Shown piece after piece: positions 7,140 to 15,057 of a stretch of 34,059 bases of DNA. Numbering within the stretch: the first letter of the stretch is position 1; the number at the start of each line of letters is the position of its first letter. Position numbers and translations under genes: made by a program. The stretch comes from Seribacter sulfatis (GTDB lineage Bacteria > Verrucomicrobiota > Verrucomicrobiia > Opitutales > Seribacteraceae), in assembly GCF_964187635.1 (NCBI RefSeq), contig NZ_CAXLMO010000022.1:1-34059 (forward strand). The letters are read 5' to 3'. The notes under the pieces are model-generated. The model was not told the DNA's origin. It did no database searches and saw only the letters and a list, made by a program, of their open reading frames with translations.

Positions 7140-10100
7140 ATAAACCATCCAGGATTGAAACTTCTTGGTTTTTATCAAAAGGGCTCCATATTTCATCTTT
7201 ATACCTAAAAAATCTTGGTGAAGGTAAGGATTCGAAGTCGAAATAAATCCAATTCTCATCTGTAGCGGACCAACTTTGCTGCTTGGTAAATGAATCTGAA
7301 TTGAGCCATAACCATTTTAATTGTGGAGACCATAACCAAATGGAACCATCGGATTGTGTTTCAGGGAATATCCAGCCTAAATTGTAGTGATAGCACCAAC
7401 CATTATCCGATTGGTAAAAGTATCCGAGCCAATCATTAGCATACCAACTGGGAGAAATGATTGTTACTTGGAGTGACTCGATCAAATTAGTAGGCGATGT
7501 GATAAATGAAGCGGTAAAAGTTAGATTCTCAGTAACTGTAATGGTTAAGGATGTACTATTTGAATCTTCTATTCCACTCCCGCTCCATTTTTCGAAATAA
7601 TTTCCTGACTGTGCAGAGGCAGTGAGTGTAATGCTTTCTCCGAAACTATAATTTCCTTCTCCAGTTACATTTCCTTCTCCACTGGTTACAATAGTCACGG
7701 AATGGGTATTGGGGGTGAAGGAAGCTTTAATGACTGTATCGGAATTAACTGTGATAGTAGTCTCGGTCAAGGAACGGTCTGTGAAAGTTCCATTTCCCTC
7801 CCAACCAGCAAAGCTATATCCAATGTCGGGAGTGGCCACAATGGATACAGTCGAACCATAGAGTTGAGAGGTATTCACATCGTTAATCGTTCCTCCAATA
7901 CCTGCAGTTAGGTCAAGAGAATATGATATTTTCTCAAAGGTGGCCGTGATATTTAAATCCTGATTTATTGTCAGCGGGAGGCTAGTATTATATGAATTTC
8001 CCATTCCGGTTCCGCTCCATTTTATAAAATAATAACCCATTGCCGGAGTAGCGTTTAGGGATATCGTATCTCCATGACTATACATTCCATTACCTTGAGC
8101 GACTCCCTGTCCCTGTACGGAAACTGAAACTTCGTAAATACTTCTTGTAAAGGATGCAGTAATATTTGCGTCATTGAGCAAGGTAATGTTGGTCGAATTT
8201 GAAAACTGATTTTCAAATATCCCATTACCATTCCATTTCTCAAATGTATAGCCGGTATTTGGAGTGGCAACTATTGGGATAATACTACCATAATTGTAAG
8301 TGGAATTGAGATCGTTTACATCACCTCCTATTCCCGCGCTTACTGAGATAGAGGGGCGGGTAAGAGCAAAATTTGCAGTAAGATTCAAATCTTCAGTGAT
8401 GGTAAGTGTTGTGCTGGTTGAATTTAAATCTGCTACTGTTCCGCCTGTCCAATTTACGAAAGTATAACCCGAGCTCGGTGTGGCTGAAATTGTAACAGTT
8501 TGATTTACAGAATAGATGTTTGTTCCAGTCAATTCCGAGGCAGAAAATTCAGGGTTTGCATTTAATTGAAGTACAAAATTACCATCTGGAATTTCAGCGA
8601 AATTTGCCTTTACCGATTGGTTTCCAGAAATTGTCAGGGTAGTGGTGGATGAATTAAGTTCTTCGATCCCATTTCCTTCCCAACCCGAAAAATAATAGCC
8701 GGGATCTGGTGTTGCATTGAGAGAAATCAAGCTGTTGTAAGGGAGAGAACTTCCCGGAGGGGAAGAGGAGACGACACCACCTGTAGTTGCTGTAATATTC
8801 AAGTCATAGTTCAATGGGGAAAAGTGAGCTTGTATTGATTGATTCCTATCCACTCGTATGGAAGTGGTGGAGGCAGTGGTGTCGGTGATGCCTGCGCCTG
8901 ATTGTGTCCAATTAGAAAAAGCATAGCCAGTATTTGCAATCGCAATAAGGCTGACGTTCGAGTCATAAGAATAGGTACCATTCACATCGTTGATACTGCC
9001 TCCCTCACCAGCCAGTGCCGATAGTGAAAATTGGAGTGGGGAAAAGGTTGCAGTAACTGATTGAGCCTGAGTCATTTGAATCGTAGTCGTCATTGACGCT
9101 GCATCAAAAACTGAAGCCCCGGACCAACCGGAAAATAAATATCCAAGGCTCGGAGTTGCTGTTATTGTACTGTCTTCTCCGTGAGAAATATTTCCGGAAC
9201 CTGTTGCTGTTCCACCTATGGTTGCATTGACGGTTAATGGGTAGGAATTTAATCCAAAATTTGCGGACAGATTTACATTGGAATTAATCTGAAAAGTAAG
9301 CGGATTCTCACTTCCCCCAATTGATCCGCTCCAATAGTCAAAGTAATAACCGTTTCCCGTATTTGAAGTGACCGACAGTGTGACTGTATCTCCGTGACTA
9401 TAGGTTCCTGTTCCGTTCACTGAACCGGCAATGCTCGGTTCAAGAGCAACATTTACCAAGTACGAGTTTAGAGTGAAGTTAGCAGTGACAGTGCGAGCCA
9501 GGGTCATATTGACCGTGGTTGTGGCAGATGAACTGTCAGTAATTCCGGTTCCAGACCAGCCGGTAAAAGAATAGCCAGTGCTTGGCGTTGCAGTTATCGT
9601 TTTCAAAGTACCATGAGGAATATTTCCGGATCCGGTAGCCGTTCCCCCTGTCCCCGCGTTTACTACTAAGTTATGGGCAACTAAACCAAAATTCGCGGTT
9701 AAAGTTAAATCAGACGTAACTTCTAGAACCAATGGATTACTCGAACCCGTTTGCCCATTGCTCCAATATTCAAAATTATAACCGTCTCCGGTATTTGAAG
9801 TAACATTTAGGGTTGCGGATGCTCCTGGGTTGTAAATACCCGCTCCACTTACTTCGCCTGCTCCATTTGGTTCGATTGTCACACTAATGGTAAAGCTTGG
9901 CCAGGCACCCGAACGTTTATTATTTCTTTGGAATTGAGGCCAAGAGTTATCCGCTAATCCTGCCCCCACGTTTACCGCGTATACTTTCTTGTCATAACAT
10001 CCAAAAAATAAATTCCCACTTGAGTCCAGGGCAAGGGATGAATCCACCAATCCACCAATGGAGAGTGGAGAGGATGAGTTATTGGTATCCCATGATTTGG

Positions 10101-11100
10101 TTCCGTCTGAATTAAAAGCAAAGAGATGGTTTTCCCCAAAGCCGGTATATCCGATGACATAAACCTTACCGTTGGAATCGACGACTGGGGAACTGTAGAA
10201 TACATCTCCCGAGAAAACTTCCCAATTAGAAATACCTGTGACTTGATCCACTGCACGAAGATATCCGTCGCGGGAAACAAAAAAGACTTCATTGTTTTGA
10301 CCGAGAACAGGAGATGCATCCACCCGGTCATTGGTCCCAACCTTCCAATTTAGTACGGCTGCACTGACTCCGTCCGCAATGGAATAACAATATCCATTGC
10401 CACTTCCGAAATAAAGGTTTCCTGAAAGATCTATAGCGGGGGATGAGAGAATTGATTTGTTTGTGTCCGCAACATCATCCACCTCGTATGTCCATTTCGT
10501 ACTTCCATCCTGATTAAGGGCGTGAAAGGTACCATTTTCATCCCCGAAATAGATGGTTCCGTCCTGTCCGATCGCGGCTGAGGAGGTGATTGCATTTCCT
10601 ATATAAGTTTCCCATGCCAAAGAACCGTTTGATTCTAAAGCGTAGAAAAATTCATCTTTGGATCCAAAATAAATTCTTCCCTCTACCCCTATAGCTGGTG
10701 AGGCAATAATACTACTACTCGTATTAAAGTCCCATAATTTAGAACCGTCCATTGGATTGATTGCATAGAGTTGATTATCCCAGGATCCAAAATAAATGGT
10801 TCCGTCTGACCCGATTGCAGGGGTTGAATCAACCCAGTCCCCGGTCGTGAAAGTCCACTTGGCCGAACCATCCGAATTAATCGCGTGGAGTTTATTATCG
10901 TTCGATCCAATGTATACTGTCCCATCCGTGGCAATGGTTGGAGATGAGAAAATAGTCCCCCCCGTCGAGTAAGGAGTTGTCCAATGCGCCGTTGGGTTTG
11001 CAACTCCCACAGACGCAAGCACCGTAGCTAAGAGCATGGCAATGAAAAACCTAGCTTGGCAGTGACAGGGAAAGATGAGAGGCATGCCTTTAGTTAGCAT
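7135..11100 (-). CDS. giant secreted protein: PQQ-like beta-propeller plus 11 InlB-type repeats and Trp/Tyr-rich C-terminus
   Basis: The 1321-residue protein starts with a signal peptide (hydrophobic FFIAMLLATVLASVGVA ending near residue 34). Residues about 38-385 hold eight PQQ/quinoprotein-like blades, each reading SSPAIG.DGTIYFGS.D..LYAIN.DGS..W, which should close into one 8-bladed propeller. Residues about 400-1200 hold eleven divergent InlB B-repeats, each with GYxFxxWSGxG and ending in LTANF-like motifs. The last ~100 residues form a Trp/Tyr-rich module (GWCYHYNLGWIF, WLWSPQLKWLWL). I chose ATG 11100 because it precedes the signal peptide directly and avoids an 80-base overlap with the kinase gene that a start at 11205 would need. 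It is likely an exported or surface protein for binding or adhesion; no catalytic residues are recognisable. It is the last gene after the barrel protein and histidine kinase. Confidence 0.88.
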   Translation of the reverse strand: MLTKGMPLIFPCHCQARFFIAMLLATVLASVGVANPTAHWTTPYSTGGTIFSSPTIATDGTVYIGSNDNKLHAINSDGSAKWTFTTGDWVDSTPAIGSDGTIYFGSWDNQLYAINPMDGSKLWDFNTSSSIIASPAIGVEGRIYFGSKDEFFYALESNGSLAWETYIGNAITSSAAIGQDGTIYFGDENGTFHALNQDGSTKWTYEVDDVADTNKSILSSPAIDLSGNLYFGSGNGYCYSIADGVSAAVLNWKVGTNDRVDASPVLGQNNEVFFVSRDGYLRAVDQVTGISNWEVFSGDVFYSSPVVDSNGKVYVIGYTGFGENHLFAFNSDGTKSWDTNNSSSPLSIGGLVDSSLALDSSGNLFFGCYDKKVYAVNVGAGLADNSWPQFQRNNKRSGAWPSFTISVTIEPNGAGEVSGAGIYNPGASATLNVTSNTGDGYNFEYWSNGQTGSSNPLVLEVTSDLTLTANFGLVAHNLVVNAGTGGTATGSGNIPHGTLKTITATPSTGYSFTGWSGTGITDSSSATTTVNMTLARTVTANFTLNSYLVNVALEPSIAGSVNGTGTYSHGDTVTLSVTSNTGNGYYFDYWSGSIGGSENPLTFQINSNVNLSANFGLNSYPLTVNATIGGTATGSGNISHGEDSTITATPSLGYLFSGWSGASVFDAASMTTTIQMTQAQSVTATFSPLQFSLSALAGEGGSINDVNGTYSYDSNVSLIAIANTGYAFSNWTQSGAGITDTTASTTSIRVDRNQSIQAHFSPLNYDLNITATTGGVVSSSPPGSSLPYNSLISLNATPDPGYYFSGWEGNGIEELNSSTTTLTISGNQSVKANFAEIPDGNFVLQLNANPEFSASELTGTNIYSVNQTVTISATPSSGYTFVNWTGGTVADLNSTSTTLTITEDLNLTANFALTRPSISVSAGIGGDVNDLNSTYNYGSIIPIVATPNTGYTFEKWNGNGIFENQFSNSTNITLLNDANITASFTRSIYEVSVSVQGQGVAQGNGMYSHGDTISLNATPAMGYYFIKWSGTGMGNSYNTSLPLTINQDLNITATFEKISYSLDLTAGIGGTINDVNTSQLYGSTVSIVATPDIGYSFAGWEGNGTFTDRSLTETTITVNSDTVIKASFTPNTHSVTIVTSGEGNVTGEGNYSFGESITLTASAQSGNYFEKWSGSGIEDSNSTSLTITVTENLTFTASFITSPTNLIESLQVTIISPSWYANDWLGYFYQSDNGWCYHYNLGWIFPETQSDGSIWLWSPQLKWLWLNSDSFTKQQSWSATDENWIYFDFESLPSPRFFRYKDEIWSPFDKNQEVSILDGLF
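7498..9898 (-). repeat. array of eleven InlB-type repeats (about 70 codons each)
   Basis: Eleven copies of a roughly 70-residue unit follow one another inside the giant surface protein. Each has a strand with GTV/GGT, an HGD/YG.S turn, ATPxxGYxFxxWSG in the middle and a closing ANF/ATF/ASF. Odd-numbered early copies (EPNGAGEV / EPSIAGSV) and even-numbered early copies (GGTATGSGNI.HG) alternate, which shows that at least one duplication involved a two-repeat unit. Boundaries are approximate. Confidence 0.8.
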
Positions 11101-11125
11101 AATTTGGTTAAATAATACAAATTTA

Positions 11126-12469
11126 TTAAAGGTCTTCTTTGGGTTGAATTTCCACACAGAAAGTGGATCCTTTAGTGGTACTTGATTTAAGAAAAATTCC
11201 CCCATTCATTTGTTCTGCTAATTGCTTACAAATTGCAAGTCCGAGCCCGCTTCCATGTTCCTTGTTGCTTCGGGTGGGAGAGAATAAATCATCCTTGATG
11301 TGCTCGGGGACGCCCGGTCCATTATCGGCCACGAGAAACGAGATTCTGCCTTCCGTTTTTTCAAGCTGTAGAAAGACTTTTGTATTACTATCTGATTCCA
11401 AAGCATTCTGGACCAGGTTTTGTAGAATAGGGAGAAGGAGATTGGCCTGTAAATTGTTAATATTAACCTTGTCCCATTGGCTTGAGATTATGCTTACATA
11501 AGTACCCTTACCTTTCAGGTTAAACTTTTTTGCAGTCATACAAAGAAGCTCATGGGCTTGGAAAGAATAGCTTTCTTCATCCAGTTCATATTCTTTGAGA
11601 CAATTCATGGTCTCATGAACCAGGTTTTCAATCTGTTTTGTGGTTGATTGCAATGCCTGGTCGGCAATTTTTGAGTCAGCTTTATCTCCGCCCAATTCCA
11701 AGTTCTTTAGTCCCATGAGTGGACTTTTAATTGCATGCATCAAGTGGGCGGTGATTGCGCCCAGTCCGGCAGTTTTACAAGCCATGACAAGCCTTTGATT
11801 GGTATGCTTTAGATCCTCGGTTTTGGCGAGCAATTGAGTTTCAGCTTTCTGTAGTCGTTTAAAAAATAGGTTGAATACAAAAAGTAAAAGAATGGATCCA
11901 AATAGAAAAACGATTAGGCCTTGTTTCATTACCTGTGACTTGATTGCATTCCGTTCGGGAATGATATCCGTCTTTGGATCCACGATCAGTTCGAGGAATC
12001 CAATTTCAGCCTGTTCTCCAATGGGGAAAACAATGGATAATGCATCCCTTTGGAAATTGGTTATTTTTCGTGCCTCTCTACCTTTTTCCAAAGAAAAAAA
12101 CCTCTTTTTTGTTTTCTCTATATTGGTTGATAAGTCGAGGAGTCTACCCTTATTATCATAAGCATACACACTGCGGACGTCAGGAATTTCCAGTGATCTC
12201 ATTGCCAGAATTCTAAGCCCCTCGATGTCGTCGTAAACCAATTGGTCCAGACCAAGATTAATGTAATCTAGGTTTTCTTCGAGGATTTCCTTTTCTATAT
12301 CCTCAAAGAGGTTGTTAATTGCAGGTAAAAGGACATTCGCAGTTCGTTCGATTGCTAGATTGTAGAATTGATTGAGGGCAAAATATTGGAGGACAAAAGT
12401 AAGTAATCCAAAAAGAAATAAGATTGCTCCAATGATAAGCCGTCCATGTTTGGACTTTTTTGCACACAT
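11126..12469 (-). CDS. membrane sensor histidine kinase
   Basis: The 447-residue kinase has a first membrane helix at about 10-33, a periplasmic sensor region of about 145 residues, a second helix at 183-203, then a coiled linker and catalytic core. The phospho-acceptor is probably His245 in AHLMHAIKSPL; the N box (NLVQNALES), G1 (DNGPGVP) and G2 (GSGLGLAI) of the HATPase domain are intact. The ATG at 12469 puts a short basic segment before helix 1 and avoids overlap with the upstream gene; an in-frame start at 12532 is also possible. No regulator adjoins it, but an NtrC-type regulator lies about 2.6 kb upstream on the same strand and is the obvious partner. It sits between an outer-membrane-type protein and the giant surface protein. 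Confidence 0.92.
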   Translation of the reverse strand: MCAKKSKHGRLIIGAILFLFGLLTFVLQYFALNQFYNLAIERTANVLLPAINNLFEDIEKEILEENLDYINLGLDQLVYDDIEGLRILAMRSLEIPDVRSVYAYDNKGRLLDLSTNIEKTKKRFFSLEKGREARKITNFQRDALSIVFPIGEQAEIGFLELIVDPKTDIIPERNAIKSQVMKQGLIVFLFGSILLLFVFNLFFKRLQKAETQLLAKTEDLKHTNQRLVMACKTAGLGAITAHLMHAIKSPLMGLKNLELGGDKADSKIADQALQSTTKQIENLVHETMNCLKEYELDEESYSFQAHELLCMTAKKFNLKGKGTYVSIISSQWDKVNINNLQANLLLPILQNLVQNALESDSNTKVFLQLEKTEGRISFLVADNGPGVPEHIKDDLFSPTRSNKEHGSGLGLAICKQLAEQMNGGIFLKSSTTKGSTFCVEIQPKEDL

Positions 12470-12501
12470 CAATGATTGGTTGTTTTCAGTATTCAATTTA
12501 C

Positions 12502-13896
12502 CTAATTTTCCCACTTTACACCCAATGCCCAAAAGTTGGTATAATATTCATAATCTCTTGCATTCGATTGATCCTCCTCATAACGCCACTTTAAATAAAT
12601 TTCCCAGTCCGATGATATTTTACGAGTCACCAGTAAATCGACTCCGTAACTCTGTCTTTCAAATTGAGCGCCAGGTGAAACGGTTCTAATGTCGTATAAA
12701 TAATTAGCCCAACCTAATTCCGTGACTGATTTCCATTTCTTGCCTTTAATTTCGTGAGATAGCTTTGTGCTTATTTTACTGTAATCATAATAGGCACCAG
12801 CATTATCAGATAATTGGCTGTATTTGAATTCTGCACCCAGTGTGTCTAGCCATGGGTTGTTCGACAGCCTTTTCCATGATCCAGAAACGCCTGTTTTTTC
12901 GGTTGTGAGATTTCCCCCTGATAAATTTGTGCCCTCTCCATCCTTTCTGCTCCGTTCAACATAACGAATGGTATGATGGGAAATCTTTGCATGTAATGTG
13001 GTTTGCTCGCTTTGCTTCGCGGTTAGGTCTATCTGAATTTTCTGATCCGAATTATTTTCCGAAGGATTGTCATACCGATCGATTCCGAAAGCAGTCTCGG
13101 CAGATAATTTTATTTTGGGAGTAAGTTGGTAGCCGAAATGGGGAATGATTTCTGATTTGTTCGATTGAACCTGCATTGAGAACGGGAGGCCCAGGTCAGA
13201 AAAATCAAAAGCCTGATCGTAGTAAGTGTGCCGGAGCTTTGCACCCCATGAACTGGGCGAGCTCGTAGGTCTGTAGGAATGCTCGGCCTGAAGGAGAAGA
13301 ATACCGGTTAGCTTGTGGTCGTCCACTTCCAGGAATCTTTTTCCTTCCCCGTAAAAATAAAAATAACTTAAGTAATCAGGGTTCGCCTGTCTGAGTAAAA
13401 AACTCTCTGTTTCAAATTCCATGTATGTGCTTGATTCCCGGACATAGGGTCCATACATGGGGTTATCTGAAACCCCAAAACCAACTGATGCAGAAACGGA
13501 CGGTAACCAGCTTTTGGATTCAGCGAGTTCAATAAAATCATTTTCCTCCCATTCAGTATCTGGGAGTTCAATTTCATTGATCGAGCCAAAGAGAAGAAAT
13601 TCAAGTTCCTCATCTGTCATTATACTCTCCCTTTTAGTCGGAGCATTTTGCGTGGGAGGCGAGGGCGATGTGGGGGGCTCTGCTGAAACAACTTGTATAG
13701 GAGTTTCGGTAATTTTGTTGGGAACTGGACTTGTATCAAAACCACCAAGATTGATGATCTCCAGGTTTCCCAAGTTTGAAACAAAGGAAGAAGGTTCTTT
13801 TATGGTTTGAGCAAATGCATGCTCGGAAAGTACTCCCGAAGTATGTAAAAGAAATACACTTAGCAAAGTAAGAAACTTATAATTTACCGTGATCAA
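12502..13896 (-). CDS. putative outer-membrane beta-barrel protein
   Basis: The 464-residue exported protein has a signal peptide ending at about residue 29 (HAFAQ), then a Pro/Ser/Thr-rich low-complexity region (about 55-90), then about 330 residues of alternating amphipathic strands rich in Tyr, Trp and Ser with periodic turns. The final strands (YGVDLLVTRKISSDWEIYLKWRYEED, YYTNFWALGVKWEN) look like a membrane barrel seen edge-on. Similar barrel-like proteins are common in Verrucomicrobiota, and the substrate is unknown. The start is TTG at 13896, six bases after a clear -10 box. It heads the cluster with the sensor kinase and surface protein. Confidence 0.7.
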   Translation of the reverse strand: MITVNYKFLTLLSVFLLHTSGVLSEHAFAQTIKEPSSFVSNLGNLEIINLGGFDTSPVPNKITETPIQVVSAEPPTSPSPPTQNAPTKRESIMTDEELEFLLFGSINEIELPDTEWEENDFIELAESKSWLPSVSASVGFGVSDNPMYGPYVRESSTYMEFETESFLLRQANPDYLSYFYFYGEGKRFLEVDDHKLTGILLLQAEHSYRPTSSPSSWGAKLRHTYYDQAFDFSDLGLPFSMQVQSNKSEIIPHFGYQLTPKIKLSAETAFGIDRYDNPSENNSDQKIQIDLTAKQSEQTTLHAKISHHTIRYVERSRKDGEGTNLSGGNLTTEKTGVSGSWKRLSNNPWLDTLGAEFKYSQLSDNAGAYYDYSKISTKLSHEIKGKKWKSVTELGWANYLYDIRTVSPGAQFERQSYGVDLLVTRKISSDWEIYLKWRYEEDQSNARDYEYYTNFWALGVKWEN

Positions 13897-13902
13897 GAGA
13901 CC

Positions 13903-13931
13903 ATATTAAAAAGTTGTTTTAGTTTTGCCAA
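13903..13931 (-). promoter_or_regulatory. sigma-70-like promoter of the barrel protein gene
   Basis: Read on the minus strand, TTGGCA (13931-13926) and TAATAT (13908-13903) are exactly 17 bases apart. The TTG start codon follows after 6 bases, at the expected transcription start, with no Shine-Dalgarno sequence. The -35 box overlaps the T-tract of the upstream terminator, so the two units are packed with no spare DNA. Confidence 0.55.
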
Positions 13932-13966
13932 AGAAAAAGGAAGGAGCGAAAAAATCGCTCCTTCCT
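13931..13966 (-). terminator. strong intrinsic terminator after the Glu/Lys-rich protein gene
   Basis: AGGAAGGAGCGA (13938-13949) and TCGCTCCTTCCT (13955-13966) form a perfect 12-bp stem with a 5-base loop. On the minus strand the stem is followed by a T-rich run (complement of 13931-13938). It lies 33 bases past the stop of the secreted helical protein and isolates it from the next gene. This is the best terminator in the window. Confidence 0.88.
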
Positions 13967-13998
13967 ATCAGTTTTAATTGGCTTTAAAATCGAAAAAA

Positions 13999-14856
13999 TT
14001 ACAGATCGGAAGTTCGGGTTGCTTCGGTTTCGACGAGTTCTCTAATTTCTTCCTTAATTTCTTTGGATTGTGTTTTGATCTCCTCGTGCTTTGCTTTGTT
14101 GGTCTCTTTAAATTCAGCAATTAATTCCTCTTTTTCCTCTTTTGTGGCTTCCTTAAGTTGCTCGTGTAATTCTTTACGGGCGGAGTGTAGTTCTTTGTGT
14201 TTTTCTTTAAGGGCTTCCACTTTTACTTTTAACTCAGCGTTGAGTTCCGGTCTTTCGGGTTTTTCAGGACGTGCGGATTCGATACTTTCGCGAATCGCTT
14301 CATGTGCTTGTTTGATCGCATCGAATTGATCTTTGTTATCGGCTTTAAATGTTTCAATTGCATCACGCATTTCCTCCTTGGAGGCACTTTGACCGAGTTC
14401 GGCAAGTTTGCCTTTCATTGATTCGTGAAGTTTCTTCTGATCGGCTTTAATTTCGGCAAGGCTATCTTTTACTGCATCACTTAACTCCGGTTTTACTGGA
14501 CGTTTTGGACGTTTAAATTCGCCCTTCTTCTCCATTTCCCCGCGCAAAGCACCTAGTTTCTTCTTTGCCTCTTCCTGAGAAAGCTTACCTTCTTTAACGG
14601 ACTGCTGGATTTTATCAGCAAACTCCTTGGGGGAGCGTTTTTCATCATCAGATAAAACTTCAGGTTTTTCGATGTTTGCGACTGCTGCTTCCATTTTTTC
14701 TTTGGCTTCTTCTTTGGTTATTTTACCGGCATCTAAAGCTTGCTTAATTTCTTCAGCCACTTCTTTTGGTGGGAGAGGTCGAAGTGGTTTGGGTTGAGCA
14801 AAAACAAAACTTGCTCCGAGTCCGGCAATAAGTAGATAGGCGATTGATTGTTTCAT
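13999..14856 (-). CDS. secreted Glu/Lys-rich helical (coiled-coil) protein with internal duplications
   Basis: The 285-residue protein has a signal peptide cleaved after residue 20 (SFVFA-QP) and a mature part that is almost entirely charged helix. Two internal duplications are visible. Unit A (30-58) resembles unit A' (76-104): both read PKE.A..I....GK...EEAK.K...A. Unit B (123-191) resembles B' (203-271): both start PEL, contain K.LH and an EE...FK..NK pattern. Pro/Lys/Arg-rich hinges join the units. It recalls periplasmic helical stress proteins (Spy/CpxP/ZraP) in size class and location only; the LTxxQ motif is absent, so this is not a family call. It has its own predicted sigma-54 promoter, enhancer palindromes next to the regulator gene, and a strong terminator, so it is a single-gene transcription unit. 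Confidence 0.75.
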   Translation of the reverse strand: MKQSIAYLLIAGLGASFVFAQPKPLRPLPPKEVAEEIKQALDAGKITKEEAKEKMEAAVANIEKPEVLSDDEKRSPKEFADKIQQSVKEGKLSQEEAKKKLGALRGEMEKKGEFKRPKRPVKPELSDAVKDSLAEIKADQKKLHESMKGKLAELGQSASKEEMRDAIETFKADNKDQFDAIKQAHEAIRESIESARPEKPERPELNAELKVKVEALKEKHKELHSARKELHEQLKEATKEEKEELIAEFKETNKAKHEEIKTQSKEIKEEIRELVETEATRTSDL

Positions 14857-14904
14857 GATTTATATGGTTTTTGTATATTGATGTTTAAATATTGGAATCA
14901 TTTT

Positions 14905-14921
14905 AACATTTTTAGTGCCAA
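14905..14921 (-). promoter_or_regulatory. candidate sigma-54 (-24/-12) promoter
   Basis: On the minus strand TTGGCAC (14921-14915) is followed by ATGTT (14909-14905), giving the -24 GG and a -12 GT exactly 10 bases apart. The -24 box is perfect; the -12 box deviates from TTGCA/T at two bases. Transcription would start near 14894, about 38 bases before the ATG of the secreted helical protein. No comparable sigma-70 promoter was found. Confidence 0.5.
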
Positions 14922-14936
14922 CCTGGCAGGTTTGTT

Positions 14937-14949
14937 TAAATTATTGATT
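14937..14949 (-). promoter_or_regulatory. IHF-like bending site
   Basis: The minus strand reads AATCAATAATTTA, an exact match to the E. coli IHF core WATCAANNNNTTR. It lies between the enhancer palindromes and the -24 box, where IHF normally bends DNA at sigma-54 promoters. The region is AT-rich, so a chance match is possible, and the IHF consensus in this phylum is not known to me. Confidence 0.3.
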
Positions 14950-15004
14950 GGTAGATGCTTGTGACTAAATTGATTGAGTTTTGGATTTGTCAATGAAGTA
15001 TTAC

Positions 15005-15054
15005 TGGGAATTATTTCCCAATGGCATGGCCATTTGTTGGGGATTATTCCCCAA
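15005..15054. promoter_or_regulatory. tandem palindromes, likely enhancer (UAS) for the adjacent regulator
   Basis: Two palindromes share the same TTAT centre: TGGGAA-TTAT-TTCCCA (15005-15020) and TTGGGGA-TTAT-TCCCCAA (15037-15054). Their centres are 33 bases apart, about three helix turns, so they face the same side. Between them lies a third palindrome, ATGGC-ATG-GCCAT (15021-15033). They begin 3 bases past the stop of the NtrC-type regulator gene and lie about 118 and 151 bases upstream of the predicted start site of the sigma-54 promoter. Confidence 0.55.
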
Positions 15055-15057
15055 GGC

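Noticed and set aside
11101..11205. Longer N-terminus for the giant surface protein from 11205
   Set aside because: It would overlap the kinase gene by 80 bases and bury the signal peptide 35 residues inside the protein.
12470..12532. Longer N-terminus for the sensor kinase from 12532
   Set aside because: It would overlap the barrel gene and add 21 residues that are not like a kinase leader; the ATG at 12469 directly precedes the first membrane helix. Not fully excluded.
14988..14993. TTGACA on the minus strand upstream of the secreted helical protein as a sigma-70 -35 box
   Set aside because: No acceptable -10 box lies 16-18 bases downstream, whereas the -24/-12 pair fits better.
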